From the NCBI GenBank assembly GCA_007753675.1, contig CP036432.1, positions 656,394-720,393 on the forward strand: DNA of 64,000 nt, read 5' to 3'. The notes under the pieces were generated by a model, which saw only the letters and a program-made list of their open reading frames with translations, was not told the origin of the DNA and ran no database searches. Shown piece by piece: positions 53,960 to 62,906 of the stretch; within the stretch, counting starts at the first letter, position 1; the number at the start of each line of letters is the position of its first letter. A program made the position numbers and the translations under genes. The stretch comes from Stieleria magnilauensis. GTDB taxonomy: Bacteria; Planctomycetota; Planctomycetia; Pirellulales; Pirellulaceae.

Positions 53960-54421
53960 ATGCCGACACCCCCACCCGATGCCAACGATGACCCGTTTGA
54001 TTTGGCACGCTTTGTCTCCGCACAGCGTGACTGCTACGAACAGGCACTGTCCGAACTCAGACGTGGTCAAAAACGCAGTCACTGGATGTGGTTCGTTTTC
54101 CCGCAGCTGCGTGGATTGGGATTCAGTTCGACGGCACAGTTCTACGGGATCAGCGGCATCGACGAAGCCCGCGCCTACCTGTCCGATCCCCTGTTAGGGG
54201 ATCGGCTGATCGAATGCTGCCAAGCGATGCTCTCGGTACGTGATCGCACGGCGACGGAGATTTTGGGACAACCCGATGATTTGAAGCTGTGTTCCTGTGC
54301 GACCTTGTTCGGGTCGGTTGCCGGGGAAGACTCGGTATTCCAACAAGTCCTCGAGCGGTATTTTGATGGAAAGGCTGACCCACGCACGATGCAGTTATTG
54401 CGCACAACGGGAGACCGCTAA
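53960..54421 (+). CDS. DUF1810 family protein
   Basis: This 153-residue cytoplasmic protein matches DUF1810 along its whole length: FDLARFVSAQRDCYEQALSE, LRRGQKRSHWMWFVFPQLRG, a pattern of DEARAYLSDPLLGDRLIEC, and ATEILGQPDDLKLCSCATLF. The strongly conserved KRSHWMWFVFPQ block is the family signature. Its function is poorly characterised. The ATG at 53960 lacks a strong Shine-Dalgarno. It stands alone between a divergent esterase gene and the convergent gamma-glutamyltransferase gene. Confidence 0.88.
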   Translation: MPTPPPDANDDPFDLARFVSAQRDCYEQALSELRRGQKRSHWMWFVFPQLRGLGFSSTAQFYGISGIDEARAYLSDPLLGDRLIECCQAMLSVRDRTATEILGQPDDLKLCSCATLFGSVAGEDSVFQQVLERYFDGKADPRTMQLLRTTGDR

Positions 54422-54458
54422 GTGAAGCGTCGGATCCTCCAGTTGGGGCCCGTAGGCC

Positions 54459-54545
54459 CCGCGCCAAACGGCTGATTATCGTTTGACATCAGCCGGTTCG
54501 CGCCAGCGCGAGCGGCCTCGCCGTTGACGCTTGACCTAGCGGTAT
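54459..54545 (-). repeat. Dispersed palindromic repeat (copy B, inverted)
   Basis: Read on the minus strand it runs TACCGCTAGG, then CCGCTCGCGCTGGCGCGAAC, GGCTGATGTCAA and ATCAGCCGTTTGGCGCGGGG, in the same order as copy A at 51971-52054. It also folds into a hairpin. It lies between the convergent 3' ends of the DUF1810 and gamma-glutamyltransferase genes. Confidence 0.75.
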
Positions 54546-54570
54546 CGAGGCAAAGCGTGAAGCCAATCCA

Positions 54571-56292
54571 TCACGGCTTACTGTTCGGTGCGACTGCGGC
54601 TCCAAATTGATAGTCTGCGGCCCCGATGAAGCTGCCATCGGAAATCAAAATCGTGTTGGCGTCGCCTTGGCGATCGGTGTCCTGAATGTCATGCCCCAGC
54701 TTGCGAAGTTGTTCGACCAACGCGGCATACTCGGGATCGTCGGCGCCCATGAATCGGACGCGATTGGGAAACCATTCGTGATCGGTGCGGGGCGCGTCGA
54801 CAGCCTCGCGCGCGGTCATTCCGAATTCCAAGACATTCAACGTGACGCAGAACACGGTGTTGATAATCGTCCGGCCACCGGGGCTGCCGGTGATCAGGTA
54901 CGGCTGTCCGTTCTTCAGCACAATGGTCGGCGTCATGGAACTGAGCATTCGTTTTCGCGGACGAACTTCGTTGGCAGCCGTTCCGATCGAGCCTTTCGTA
55001 TCGGTCACTCCCGGACGGCGGTTGAAGTCACCCATTTCGTTGTTCAGCAGAAAACCCGCCCCGCGGACGACGATCCCGCTGCCGTAGCTGGCTTCCAACG
55101 TGTAGGTGTTGCTGACCGCCATGCCGTGACGATCGATCACGGAAAAGTGCGTGGTTTCAAGACTCTCGTCCGGCTCGGTCAGCGGCGGCCCCAACAGACG
55201 ACTGGGTGTGGCTCGGTCCAAGTCGATGGTGCTGGCCATGTATTTGGCGAAATCGGCACTGGCAAGGTGCTTGGGGATTTCGACAAAGTCGGGATCACCC
55301 AAATACATCGCGCGATTGGCGTACGCCCGCCGCATCGCTTCGATCATCACGTGGTTGGTCTTCACCGACCATCGCCCGGAGCGGCGGAGGTCAAAGTTCG
55401 CGGCGATCCCCAGCATCTGTGTCAACGTGATCCCACCGCTACTCGGCGGCGGAGGGCACAGCACTTCGTAACCCCGGAACCGGCATCGGATCGGCTGTCG
55501 CACCCGGGCCCGGTAGCGCAACAGATCCTCGGTCGAAATCAATCCGCCACCGGTTTTCATTTCCGCCGCGATCAAGTCGGCCGTCTCTCCGGCATAAAAC
55601 CCATTGGGGCCGTCTTCAGCGATCCGCTGCAGCGTCGCGGCGAGGTCGGAAAGCACGAGTCGGTCACCGGCGGCCCAATCGGTCCCGTCGGGTTTGCCAT
55701 AAACGCGGCGGAACTCATCGTTGGTGCTGCGCCCCAATTCTCGGTTCAGCTCTGCGGCCAAGCCGGCGTGGATCTCAAATCCGTCACGGGCCAGCGTGAC
55801 CGCGGGCGTGACGAGAGACGACCAGGCGAGCGAACCATACAGTTCGTGAGCCAACTTCATCCCGCGGACCGTTCCGGGCACTCCGACGTACGGATGGGTG
55901 TGCGTGTCGTTGTTGTCGACAAACATCTCGCGGTGGGCCGCAAGCGGTGCTTTCTCACGATAATCGATCATCAACGGCGGGCTGCCGTCGCCCGGGTGAA
56001 CCAGCATGAACCCACCGCCGCCGAGATTGCCGGCAGATGGATGCGTCACGGCGAGGGCGAAGGCGGTCGCGATCGCCGAATCGACCGCCGTGCCGCCCTG
56101 CTCCAAAATCTCCGCACCGACCGCCGCCGCGTCGGGCGATACCGCGACCACCATCCCATCGCGGCTCTCCGCATCGCGACGCGATTGCCCCAGCGCCCGA
56201 GAACCTTCAACGGCGAAACCGACGATAACAATCAACAATCCGAACCGGCAAACTCGCTGCACGTCTCCACCTCTCCAAAGTACTTCCGTCAT
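54571..56292 (-). CDS. ggt: Gamma-glutamyltransferase, exported
   Basis: This 573-residue protein is of normal family length. It hydrolyses or transfers the gamma-glutamyl group of glutathione and related peptides in the periplasm and matures by self-cleavage. Motifs: AVTHPSAGNLGGGGFML, IDYREKAPLAA, VPGTVRGMKLAHELYG, PPPPSSGGITLTQML, the nucleophile in ETTHFSVID (Thr380) at the new N-terminus of the small subunit, and TPTIVLKNGQPYLITGSPGG. The signal segment (FGLLIVIVGFAVEG) starts near residue 17. A GTG at 56262, with GAGAGG 7 nt upstream, is a plausible alternative start that would place the signal closer to the N-terminus. Confidence 0.93.
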   Translation of the reverse strand: MTEVLWRGGDVQRVCRFGLLIVIVGFAVEGSRALGQSRRDAESRDGMVVAVSPDAAAVGAEILEQGGTAVDSAIATAFALAVTHPSAGNLGGGGFMLVHPGDGSPPLMIDYREKAPLAAHREMFVDNNDTHTHPYVGVPGTVRGMKLAHELYGSLAWSSLVTPAVTLARDGFEIHAGLAAELNRELGRSTNDEFRRVYGKPDGTDWAAGDRLVLSDLAATLQRIAEDGPNGFYAGETADLIAAEMKTGGGLISTEDLLRYRARVRQPIRCRFRGYEVLCPPPPSSGGITLTQMLGIAANFDLRRSGRWSVKTNHVMIEAMRRAYANRAMYLGDPDFVEIPKHLASADFAKYMASTIDLDRATPSRLLGPPLTEPDESLETTHFSVIDRHGMAVSNTYTLEASYGSGIVVRGAGFLLNNEMGDFNRRPGVTDTKGSIGTAANEVRPRKRMLSSMTPTIVLKNGQPYLITGSPGGRTIINTVFCVTLNVLEFGMTAREAVDAPRTDHEWFPNRVRFMGADDPEYAALVEQLRKLGHDIQDTDRQGDANTILISDGSFIGAADYQFGAAVAPNSKP

Positions 56293-56414
56293 GGACCGTC
56301 GCTAAACTATAACCGCACAACGGGCGGTCTGGCGATTTAATCGATCTTCCCAGTTCGACGCGATGGTCCCAGACCACGACTGCCGTTTGATCGCACCCTT
56401 TCCAAGGAAGTTCA

Positions 56415-57527
56415 TTGGTCACCATTTTCACGCTTGTTATGGGATTGGTCGTCCTGACGATCGGGGCGGAACTGTTGGTGCGCGGCGCATCGAAGTTGGC
56501 ACTTGCGGTGGGGCTCTCACCGCTCGTCGTCGGCTTGACCGTGGTCGCAATCGGCACCAGTGCGCCGGAGTTGGTCGTCAGTCTGCAATCCACGTTGCGT
56601 GGACAGCCTGATGTGGCGATGGGAAACGTTTTGGGCAGCAATATCTTCAACGTGCTGTTCATCCTGGGTGTCTCGGCCCTGATCATCCCGTTGCGAGTCT
56701 CTCAGCAATTGATACGGTTTGACGTGCCGTTGATGGTCGGTCTGTCCGTGCTGGTGATGGTCTTTTCCCTGGATGGGCGGATCGGGCGAGTCGATGGAGC
56801 GTTGCTCGTCGCGGGGCTGATCGGGTACGAGGCATGGGCCGTGATCAAAAGCCGAAAGGAACAGGCCGGGATCACGGCTCAATACGAAGCCGAATATGGA
56901 ACAGAGCCGGCTGGAAATTCCTCAGGGCGGCTGCTGGTGAGCGTGTTGGTGCTGATCGCCGGACTCGTGCTGCTGGTCTTGGGCGCGCGATGGTTCGTAG
57001 ACGCGGCGGTGCTCTTGGCCAGACAATTCGGCGTCTCCGAGCTGGTGATCGGGCTGACGATTGTGGCCGCGGGGACCTCGCTTCCCGAGGTGGCGACGTC
57101 GATCGTGGCCGCGATGCGTGGCGAACGCGACATCGCGGTGGGGAACGTCGTCGGCAGCAACCTGTTCAACATCATGGGCGTGCTGGGGATTTCTTCACTC
57201 GTCTCCACCCAGGGCGTTGCGGTTTCAAACACCGCGATTGAGTTGGATCTGCCCGTCATGGTGGCGGTCGCGGTCGCCTGCCTGCCGATCTTCTTTACCG
57301 GCCACCTGATCGCCCGCTGGGAAGGCGGTCTGTTTCTTGCGTATTACGTCGCCTACACGGCGTACCTGGTCACCGCGGCAACCGTGCCCGCCGTCAATCG
57401 CACCTTGTCGATCGTCATGATCGGGTTCGTCATTCCGCTGACAGTCATCACGCTGGCGGTCGCGGTCGTCCGGTATCGACGCGCGTCTAGCGAGACCGAT
57501 GCCGACGCGGAAACTCACGGCGGATGA
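56415..57527 (+). CDS. Calcium/sodium antiporter (CaCA family)
   Basis: This 370-residue membrane protein starts at TTG 56415, supported by a strong AAGGA 6 nt upstream. It has the two inverted halves of the CaCA family. The alpha-1 motif is GTSAPELVVSLQSTLRG with GNVLGSNIFNVLFILG; the alpha-2 motif is GTSLPEVATSIVAAMRGERD with GNVVGSNLFNIMGVLG. The ion-coordinating Glu residues (APE, LPE) and Asn residues (SNIFN, SNLFN) are present. About ten transmembrane helices are expected, with a cytoplasmic loop (YEAWAVIKSRKEQAGITAQY) between halves. It resembles E. coli YrbG and would exchange Na+ or H+ for Ca2+. Confidence 0.93.
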   Translation: MVTIFTLVMGLVVLTIGAELLVRGASKLALAVGLSPLVVGLTVVAIGTSAPELVVSLQSTLRGQPDVAMGNVLGSNIFNVLFILGVSALIIPLRVSQQLIRFDVPLMVGLSVLVMVFSLDGRIGRVDGALLVAGLIGYEAWAVIKSRKEQAGITAQYEAEYGTEPAGNSSGRLLVSVLVLIAGLVLLVLGARWFVDAAVLLARQFGVSELVIGLTIVAAGTSLPEVATSIVAAMRGERDIAVGNVVGSNLFNIMGVLGISSLVSTQGVAVSNTAIELDLPVMVAVAVACLPIFFTGHLIARWEGGLFLAYYVAYTAYLVTAATVPAVNRTLSIVMIGFVIPLTVITLAVAVVRYRRASSETDADAETHGG

Positions 57528-57640
57528 GTTTGTCGGTCGATTGTTGTCGTTTTGTCACACAATCGCCGCGTAGTTGTTTCCGCCATCGCTTGACGTGTAA
57601 ACTAATTGCCGCAATCCATCACGACCCGCGAGAGGCAATC

Positions 57641-58102
57641 ATGACAAGCGGCCGGTTACAGCGAGAGTTGAAAAAGAAAAAACCGTTTTCGTCACCCGAG
57701 CAGGAGGCGTTGCTGAACCTGTTGCGGACCAATGACCAGCTCCAGAATCGCTTTGGTCGGCTGTTCCGTCAGTTCGGGTTAACGGCATCGCAGTACAATG
57801 TGCTGCGCATTCTGCGGGGTGAAGGCAAGCCGATGCCGTGTTTGGAAATCGCCGAGCGGATGATTCAAGTGGTTCCGGCGATCACGGGATTGATCGATCG
57901 GCTCGAAAAACAGAACATGGTCAGTCGACGTCGCAGCACCGAAGACCGCCGTGTCGTGTTTATCGAGATCACCAAGAAGGCGCGTGCGGTGCTCAAGAAA
58001 ATGGATGGCCCGGTCAGTGATCTGCACAGGCAATTGATGGGGCACCTGACACGCTCAGAACTCAAGGAACTGAGCCGATTGTTGGAAAAGGCTCGTGGGT
58101 GA
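57641..58102 (+). CDS. MarR-family transcriptional regulator
   Basis: This 153-residue protein starts at ATG 57641, with GAGAGG just upstream; the longer ORF from 57524 overlaps the antiporter gene and is rejected. The winged helix-turn-helix is typical: LTASQYNVLRILRGEGKPMP, CLEIAERMIQVVPAITGLID, RLEKQNMVSRRRSTEDRRVV (wing with the DRR motif), then a C-terminal dimerisation helix (RSELKELSRLLEKARG). It probably represses genes for stress or aromatic/antibiotic response; targets are not visible. It is 113 nt downstream of the antiporter gene on the same strand. Confidence 0.92.
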   Translation: MTSGRLQRELKKKKPFSSPEQEALLNLLRTNDQLQNRFGRLFRQFGLTASQYNVLRILRGEGKPMPCLEIAERMIQVVPAITGLIDRLEKQNMVSRRRSTEDRRVVFIEITKKARAVLKKMDGPVSDLHRQLMGHLTRSELKELSRLLEKARG

Positions 58103-58123
58103 ATCCGTCGTCGCCGGTCGCGT

Positions 58124-59110
58124 TCAGTCTTCGCCGAACACGGATCCGAACGAATCGAAGTCCAATGCGGTGGTCAGCGACGATTCCATGTACCGGCGGC
58201 GTGCCTGTTCCAATAATTCCTCTGGATCGATTGGTATGTCTGCGTCGACACCATAAACCTCCAGTTCCAGCTGAACTTCGTCGCGACACGCCAAGGCCAA
58301 TTCAATGAATTCGTCGATCGTAAGATTGAATCGGTCTTTTAGCCAACCGTGGCAGTTCGCGATCGATTCGTCCCCGGCATACCAAAGTGCGTCGGAGACG
58401 AGCGTGCCGCCGTGGACGATCACCGTGAGAGGATCGTCGAGTTCCGCGTTGCGATGGTTTCCAACGGCATCGCAAATCACGTCGGGAAACTGCCATTGGG
58501 ACAACACGCGTGCCCCGATGTTGACATGATCGGTGCCGTATTGTTGTCTTTCTAAATGAAACAGACGTTCTCTCGAGGTGCTCCGGTACAGCGACAGGTA
58601 CTTTTCGCCTTCGACCTGTGCAAACACCAGCGTGCCTAGATGACTGAGCAGCCCTGTCGTGTAGGCATCGTTGTGATCCACGCCGCCCAGTTGGACGGCA
58701 AGTCGACGGGCGGCCGCCGCGGTCGTCAACGCCTGTCGCCAAAAGTCGTTGTAGAGCTCACGGGCTGCACCGGTGGAAAACGCATTGGCAATGCTGAAGG
58801 TCATCGCGATCAAGCGAATGCTCCGTTCGCCCAACAGCGATACGGCTTGGCGCAGGTTGGTTACCGATGTTTCCAACCCGTAGCGAGAGGAGTTGACGAC
58901 ATGTAACACGCGGCTGGACATCGCCGGATCGGCCCGGATGCAATCGACGATCTCGTGCAGACCGAAGTCATCGTTTTTGGTCAACTGCAACAGCGATTGC
59001 GCTACTTCGGGGGGCGAATGAAGCAGGTCAGGGTGGTCAATCAACGCCTCGATGCGTTTGATCGTGCTCGAACCGGGGATGGTCTGGCGAGTCATGGCAA
59101 CGTTTTCCAA
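58124..59110 (-). CDS. HDOD-domain protein
   Basis: This 328-residue protein starts at TTG 59110, because GGAG lies 6 nt before it; ATG 59095 (MTRQTIPGSS) is the alternative. The HDOD domain covers about residues 20-220: HPDLLHSPPEVAQSLLQLTK, IVDCIRADPAMSSRVLHVVN, SSRYGLETSVTNLRQAVSLL, and NDAYTTGLLSHLGTLVFAQV. HDOD is a non-catalytic relative of HD hydrolases found in signalling proteins. The C-terminal 100 residues are helical and acidic. No GGDEF or EAL domain is attached. It is alone on its strand, convergent with the MarR gene. Confidence 0.88.
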   Translation of the reverse strand: MENVAMTRQTIPGSSTIKRIEALIDHPDLLHSPPEVAQSLLQLTKNDDFGLHEIVDCIRADPAMSSRVLHVVNSSRYGLETSVTNLRQAVSLLGERSIRLIAMTFSIANAFSTGAARELYNDFWRQALTTAAAARRLAVQLGGVDHNDAYTTGLLSHLGTLVFAQVEGEKYLSLYRSTSRERLFHLERQQYGTDHVNIGARVLSQWQFPDVICDAVGNHRNAELDDPLTVIVHGGTLVSDALWYAGDESIANCHGWLKDRFNLTIDEFIELALACRDEVQLELEVYGVDADIPIDPEELLEQARRRYMESSLTTALDFDSFGSVFGED

Positions 59111-59562
59111 AATTTTCTCCAGGTACTGTCATCGATGATCACATCAACCCGCATCTGGCGGGACGCGTATGAAAACGTAGTTCAGGACTGTCCGCCACGA
59201 TCGAAGGAAGTACGGTAATGCCGTGGAACGCGGGACCAGATGGGGAAAACCCTCGGCATCTGACGAACACGCCGCTTCGTCAGAACCACCATCCCCCGAC
59301 CGGAGTGCTGGCCAAATAACTTGCAATCGGGGGGAGCTACGTGTTCTACTTGTCACGCGATCGGGGATTTAGCCGTCGCATCAGCCATCGAACGGCCGAT
59401 CCAGCCGTGTCGCCCCGTGTTGCGTGACGCTGGCGGTTTGCTCCCGGGGCGACGCGATCACCGACGGTCGCCCTGGGAATGCCTTCTGCGTGATTTCGCA
59501 GTAAACACGCTTCAATCGACCTGGGACCTTCGGCACAACTTCGGACTTCAAGGATTATATCA
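59111..59562. other. 452-nt gap between divergent HDOD and thioredoxin-domain genes
   Basis: No convincing gene; a 70-residue minus-strand ORF at 59144-59356 looks spurious. A hairpin GGGCGAC/GTCGCCC lies near 59446-59483. The Shine-Dalgarno-like AAGGA lies about 8 nt before the ATG at 59563. The long leader could hold a structured RNA, but I could match it to no riboswitch class. Confidence 0.35.
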
Positions 59563-62493
59563 ATGAGTATAAAAACGGTCGCCGCTGATCCGTTGGGATT
59601 CATCATCGCATCGATCTTGACAACCACGCTCAGCTTTACCGCCGTGACCGCTGAGGCCAACGATGCGTCCAGGGTGCCCGACTGGATCCGCGGCAGCAGC
59701 GACACGCTGGAAATGCGGCTCCGCGGCAAAATCCACGACAAAGACGGCCAATCGGTCCAAGCCGCGACGGTGCGGATCAGCATCAAGTATAACGCTCAGG
59801 TGTTGGAGAGCTTGACACCCGATGTCAAAGACGGCGGCTTTGAAGTCTGGTTGCCGGTGAACAAACACCGTTGGTATAGCATCGTCATTGATGCGACTTG
59901 CCAGGACGGAAGCCGAGCCCACGAGATGATCGTTCGAAATCAATTGCGGGAGCGCGTGCTCAACGGCGTGACGCTGCAAGCCGAACGTCCCAGTCGTACG
60001 GTGACGTTCACGCTGCAACACGCCGGCAAACGCGTCGCGAAAGCCAACGTGCGGGTGAGGCTCGACAGCGGAGTCGAATTGTCCGCGGTCGCCGACGACG
60101 ACGGTGTTGCCGAATTCACTCTGTTGTCGCACGAAACCATTTCGGCCGTGACCGCCTGGTCGCAGAACGAACGGATCGGCGGATACCAGTTTTCACGCAA
60201 ACCAATGCGTGATCCCACGGCGGACAGTCATACGATTGATCTGTTCCAGTGCAGACCGTGTCCGATCGTTGTCACAGACATCGACGGGCAGCCGCTCTCG
60301 GGCGTTCAGCTCGAGCTCAACGTCGCAACCGCACCGCCGGAATACAACTTCATCGGGACTCCCGATGACGTCCACCTGGTCACCGACGATCAGGGCGTTG
60401 CCGTCTATCCGTACTTCCCGCAGATTGACGCTCCCTACACGTACGTTGATCTTCACGACGAAGACTGGCGTCGCGTCGAAGGCACCTTTGAGGATGATCG
60501 ATTTGTATTGACGGTGAAGAAGTCCGTCGATCGAGCAACCGTCAACGGACGTGTTTCCGGGGACGACGTCTTCCCGGGTGGCTTCGACGTCCGGCTCGGC
60601 ACGTTTCAAGCCGAAGAGGAGGGGCGGCTCGAATACGTTTATGCGATGACCGATCCGGATGGAAGTTTCTCTGTCGACGCGTTGCCCGACGCTACGTATT
60701 GCGTCTTCGTCAACGACGAACAATGGGTCACGCCAACGATCGATTTGATCCCCTCTCAATCGGATTCGCAAAAACAAAACGCCCTCGCGTTGAACTTGAT
60801 CAAGGGAATCCCGGTGCGCGTTCGATTAACCGCTGGACGCGATGCGACACCCATGCAAGACGTACGAGTGCTCTTCCGGTCCCGGCATCAGTTCTCGTGG
60901 CAAGAGAACGGCGAAAAGCGTTCAGGAAGCCTTGGACCAAACTCGGACGGCAGCACCGATGACGAGGGAATGGTTCGAATGTTCGTGCCGCCGGGCGAAT
61001 TGGAAGTGAACGCCATGTCAAGCGACTGGCGGGCGAACCAGGAAATCGTCGTGAAGCCCGATGCGCCGAACGAAATCCATCTTCATCGAGAACTGGACAA
61101 AGCGGTCGCGGTTCGTGGGACGATCGTCCCGTGGAGCGATGCCGTTGAGCTGAAAGACGCGAGCGTTCAAATCGGAGCGATCGACGGACAATCCGGTGAC
61201 GGGTTTTCCGTCAAGACCGATAGCGACGGCAGATTCGAATTCGAAACGAAGGCCACCAAACTGGCTGCCGTTGCATTTTCAGACGACAAACAGTTTGCCG
61301 GATCGGTTGTCATCAAAGATCTCGAGCAACCGGTTCAGATCCAACTCTATCCGACGAAATCGTTTCGCGGCCAGATACTCGACGGCCAAGGTCAACCGGT
61401 TGTGAGTCATCCGGTCCGCGCTTCGATACGAGTCTCCGACGGCTCGGTATTCGGCAGCGGTTTTCCGACCACGTTTTTTCCGACCACGTTTTTTCTGCCC
61501 TCGATTGAGCGTGTCACCGATCAACAGGGACGCTATCGCTTCGATGCATTGCCGTGCAAGACAGAGATTTTGGTCAGCACCGATCCGCTCGACCATGCCC
61601 CCAATCAATTTCGATCGATTGACACCATCTATCTGTTGCCCGATGACGAGCGCGAGGAGGTCGTCACACGGTTGGGTGCGACAGAATCGGCCACCGAGCA
61701 AAAGACAATGGCCGAGCGTTTTCAAATCACCCAGCGGGACTGTCGACTGGGCAACTTTCGTCAAATGGTGATTCTCGCGGACCATGACGACCCCACCGTG
61801 AAAGCGTTCATCGATGACGCTTTGTTGGACTATTCACGGCAGCAAAAGATCACCAGCTTCATGCAACTGCATGTCACCCCGGACGACTTGGATGATCCCC
61901 GAAATCGAAAATTTGCCGAGCAAATGAAGTGGCCGTCCGTTTCCGAGGGTGCCGTTTTTGTTTGCGTCTACGATGTCAATGGAAAAGAACTCGCACGGTC
62001 CTTGTTCGATGCCGGTGATGACCAGTCCGTATCGGCCGCCGACGAAATGATCGAACAACATGCGCCGGATCAGCAAGATGCGAAATTGAAGTGGGACAAG
62101 GCATTCAAATCGGCGAGTGAAACCGACCGCCGCGTGTGGATCCGCACCGGACAGCGTTACTGTGGCCCGTGCTTCCGTCTCAGTCGCTGGATCGATGATC
62201 ACCGTGAAGTGCTCGAAAAAGACTTCGTCTTGGTCAAAATCGATGACGTGCGAGACCGACACGGATCCGAAGTGGCGGCATTGTTGACGCTGGGCCGACG
62301 GGTCGGAGTCCCGTTCCACGCCATCTTTGATGCCGAAGGAGAACGGATCACTGACAGCTATGGGCCGATCGGCAACATCGGGTTCATGTCAGGCGTCGAA
62401 GGAAAACGACATTTCGGTGAGATGTTGCAGGCAGCCTGCCGCAACATCACGCCGGACGAAATCCAGACCTTGATCCAAAGTCTCGACGACTGA
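59563..62493 (+). CDS. Large secreted protein with carboxypeptidase-regulatory-like repeats and C-terminal thioredoxin domain
   Basis: This protein has 976 residues. A signal segment (FIIASILTTTLSFTAVTA) follows a short N-terminus. Residues about 50-690 contain at least five beta-sandwich units of the carboxypeptidase-regulatory/Cna-B type, with patterns such as GKIHDKDGQSVQAATVRISI, VTDIDGQPLSGVQLELNV and GQILDGQGQPVVSHPVRASI. A tandem PTTFFPTTFF occurs near residue 640. The last 250 residues form a thioredoxin-like domain with redox motif Y-C-G-P-C (Cys867 and Cys870) in GQRYCGPCFRLSRWIDDH, and an FVLVKIDDVRDRHG strand. It is probably extracytoplasmic and may reduce or form disulfides or bind cytochrome partners. 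A preceding second thioredoxin-like fold without CxxC is possible at 730-830. Confidence 0.82.
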   Translation: MSIKTVAADPLGFIIASILTTTLSFTAVTAEANDASRVPDWIRGSSDTLEMRLRGKIHDKDGQSVQAATVRISIKYNAQVLESLTPDVKDGGFEVWLPVNKHRWYSIVIDATCQDGSRAHEMIVRNQLRERVLNGVTLQAERPSRTVTFTLQHAGKRVAKANVRVRLDSGVELSAVADDDGVAEFTLLSHETISAVTAWSQNERIGGYQFSRKPMRDPTADSHTIDLFQCRPCPIVVTDIDGQPLSGVQLELNVATAPPEYNFIGTPDDVHLVTDDQGVAVYPYFPQIDAPYTYVDLHDEDWRRVEGTFEDDRFVLTVKKSVDRATVNGRVSGDDVFPGGFDVRLGTFQAEEEGRLEYVYAMTDPDGSFSVDALPDATYCVFVNDEQWVTPTIDLIPSQSDSQKQNALALNLIKGIPVRVRLTAGRDATPMQDVRVLFRSRHQFSWQENGEKRSGSLGPNSDGSTDDEGMVRMFVPPGELEVNAMSSDWRANQEIVVKPDAPNEIHLHRELDKAVAVRGTIVPWSDAVELKDASVQIGAIDGQSGDGFSVKTDSDGRFEFETKATKLAAVAFSDDKQFAGSVVIKDLEQPVQIQLYPTKSFRGQILDGQGQPVVSHPVRASIRVSDGSVFGSGFPTTFFPTTFFLPSIERVTDQQGRYRFDALPCKTEILVSTDPLDHAPNQFRSIDTIYLLPDDEREEVVTRLGATESATEQKTMAERFQITQRDCRLGNFRQMVILADHDDPTVKAFIDDALLDYSRQQKITSFMQLHVTPDDLDDPRNRKFAEQMKWPSVSEGAVFVCVYDVNGKELARSLFDAGDDQSVSAADEMIEQHAPDQQDAKLKWDKAFKSASETDRRVWIRTGQRYCGPCFRLSRWIDDHREVLEKDFVLVKIDDVRDRHGSEVAALLTLGRRVGVPFHAIFDAEGERITDSYGPIGNIGFMSGVEGKRHFGEMLQAACRNITPDEIQTLIQSLDD

Positions 62494-62518
62494 CTTTCGC
62501 GATTCGTCTCCATCGTTT

Positions 62519-62774
62519 GACCAACCCATCTTTTGACCAACCCATCTTTTGACCAATCCATTTTTTGACCAATCCATTTTTTGACCAATCCATTTTTTGA
62601 CCAATCCATTTTTTGACCAATCCATTTTTTGACCAATCCATTTTTTGACCAATCCATTTTTTGACCAATCCATTTTTTGACCAATCCATTTTTTGACCAA
62701 TCCATTTTTTGACCAATCCATTTTTTGACCATTCCATCTTTTGACCATTCCATCTTTTGACCATTCCATTTTTG
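62519..62774. repeat. 16 x 16-nt tandem repeat
   Basis: Sixteen uninterrupted head-to-tail copies of a 16-nt unit, GACCAATCCATTTTTT. Copies 1-2 read GACCAACCCATCTTTT, copies 3-13 are identical, copies 14-15 read GACCATTCCATCTTTT and copy 16 ends in G. Because 16 is not a multiple of three, all three minus-strand frames stay open and encode the same 16-residue peptide period. It lies 25 nt after the thioredoxin-domain gene. There are no spacers, so it is not a CRISPR array. Confidence 0.95.
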
Positions 62775-62795
62775 CAGCGGTCTTGCTCGCAGCGG

Positions 62796-62878
62796 GTCGG
62801 TTGACGTTTGCCCCAAACATCAACCGACCGAGTTCAAAAGCGACCGCCGCCCGGTCTTCCCAAGAAGACGGGCGGCGG
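62796..62878. terminator. Two GC-rich hairpins between convergent genes
   Basis: GTCGGTTGACGTTT (62796-62809) pairs with 62815-62828 with one mismatch. A stronger stem follows: CCGCCGCCCGGTCTT (62844-62858) with AAGACGGGCGGCGG (62865-62878), one base bulged. The pair sits between convergent 3' ends and probably ends transcription from both sides; neither is followed by a long T run. Confidence 0.55.
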
Positions 62879-62906
62879 TGGATGGGTGAGCGTGTGGCCG
62901 GCGGCC

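Noticed and set aside
54607..56340. A 577-codon plus-strand ORF opposite the gamma-glutamyltransferase gene
   Set aside because: It is fully antisense to a gene with complete family motifs, its translation has low-complexity Arg/Gly/His-rich character with no recognisable domain, and long antisense frames are common in GC-rich DNA.
59144..59356. 70-codon minus-strand ORF upstream of the HDOD gene
   Set aside because: No ribosome site, no signal or domain, and it occupies what should be a divergent promoter region.
59111..59562. A riboswitch in the leader of the thioredoxin-domain gene
   Set aside because: I compared it by eye with cobalamin, cyclic-di-GMP, fluoride and other common class signatures and found no match; only a short GGGCGAC/GTCGCCC stem is visible.
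62519..62774. CRISPR array
   Set aside because: Units are directly abutting 16-mers with no unique spacers, and no cas genes are present.
62358..62823. Minus-strand ORFs of 105-152 codons covering the 16-nt tandem array
   Set aside because: All three frames are open only because the repeat unit is free of stops; starts have no ribosome site and the flanks run into the neighbouring gene's antisense. Kept as a repeat, not called as genes.
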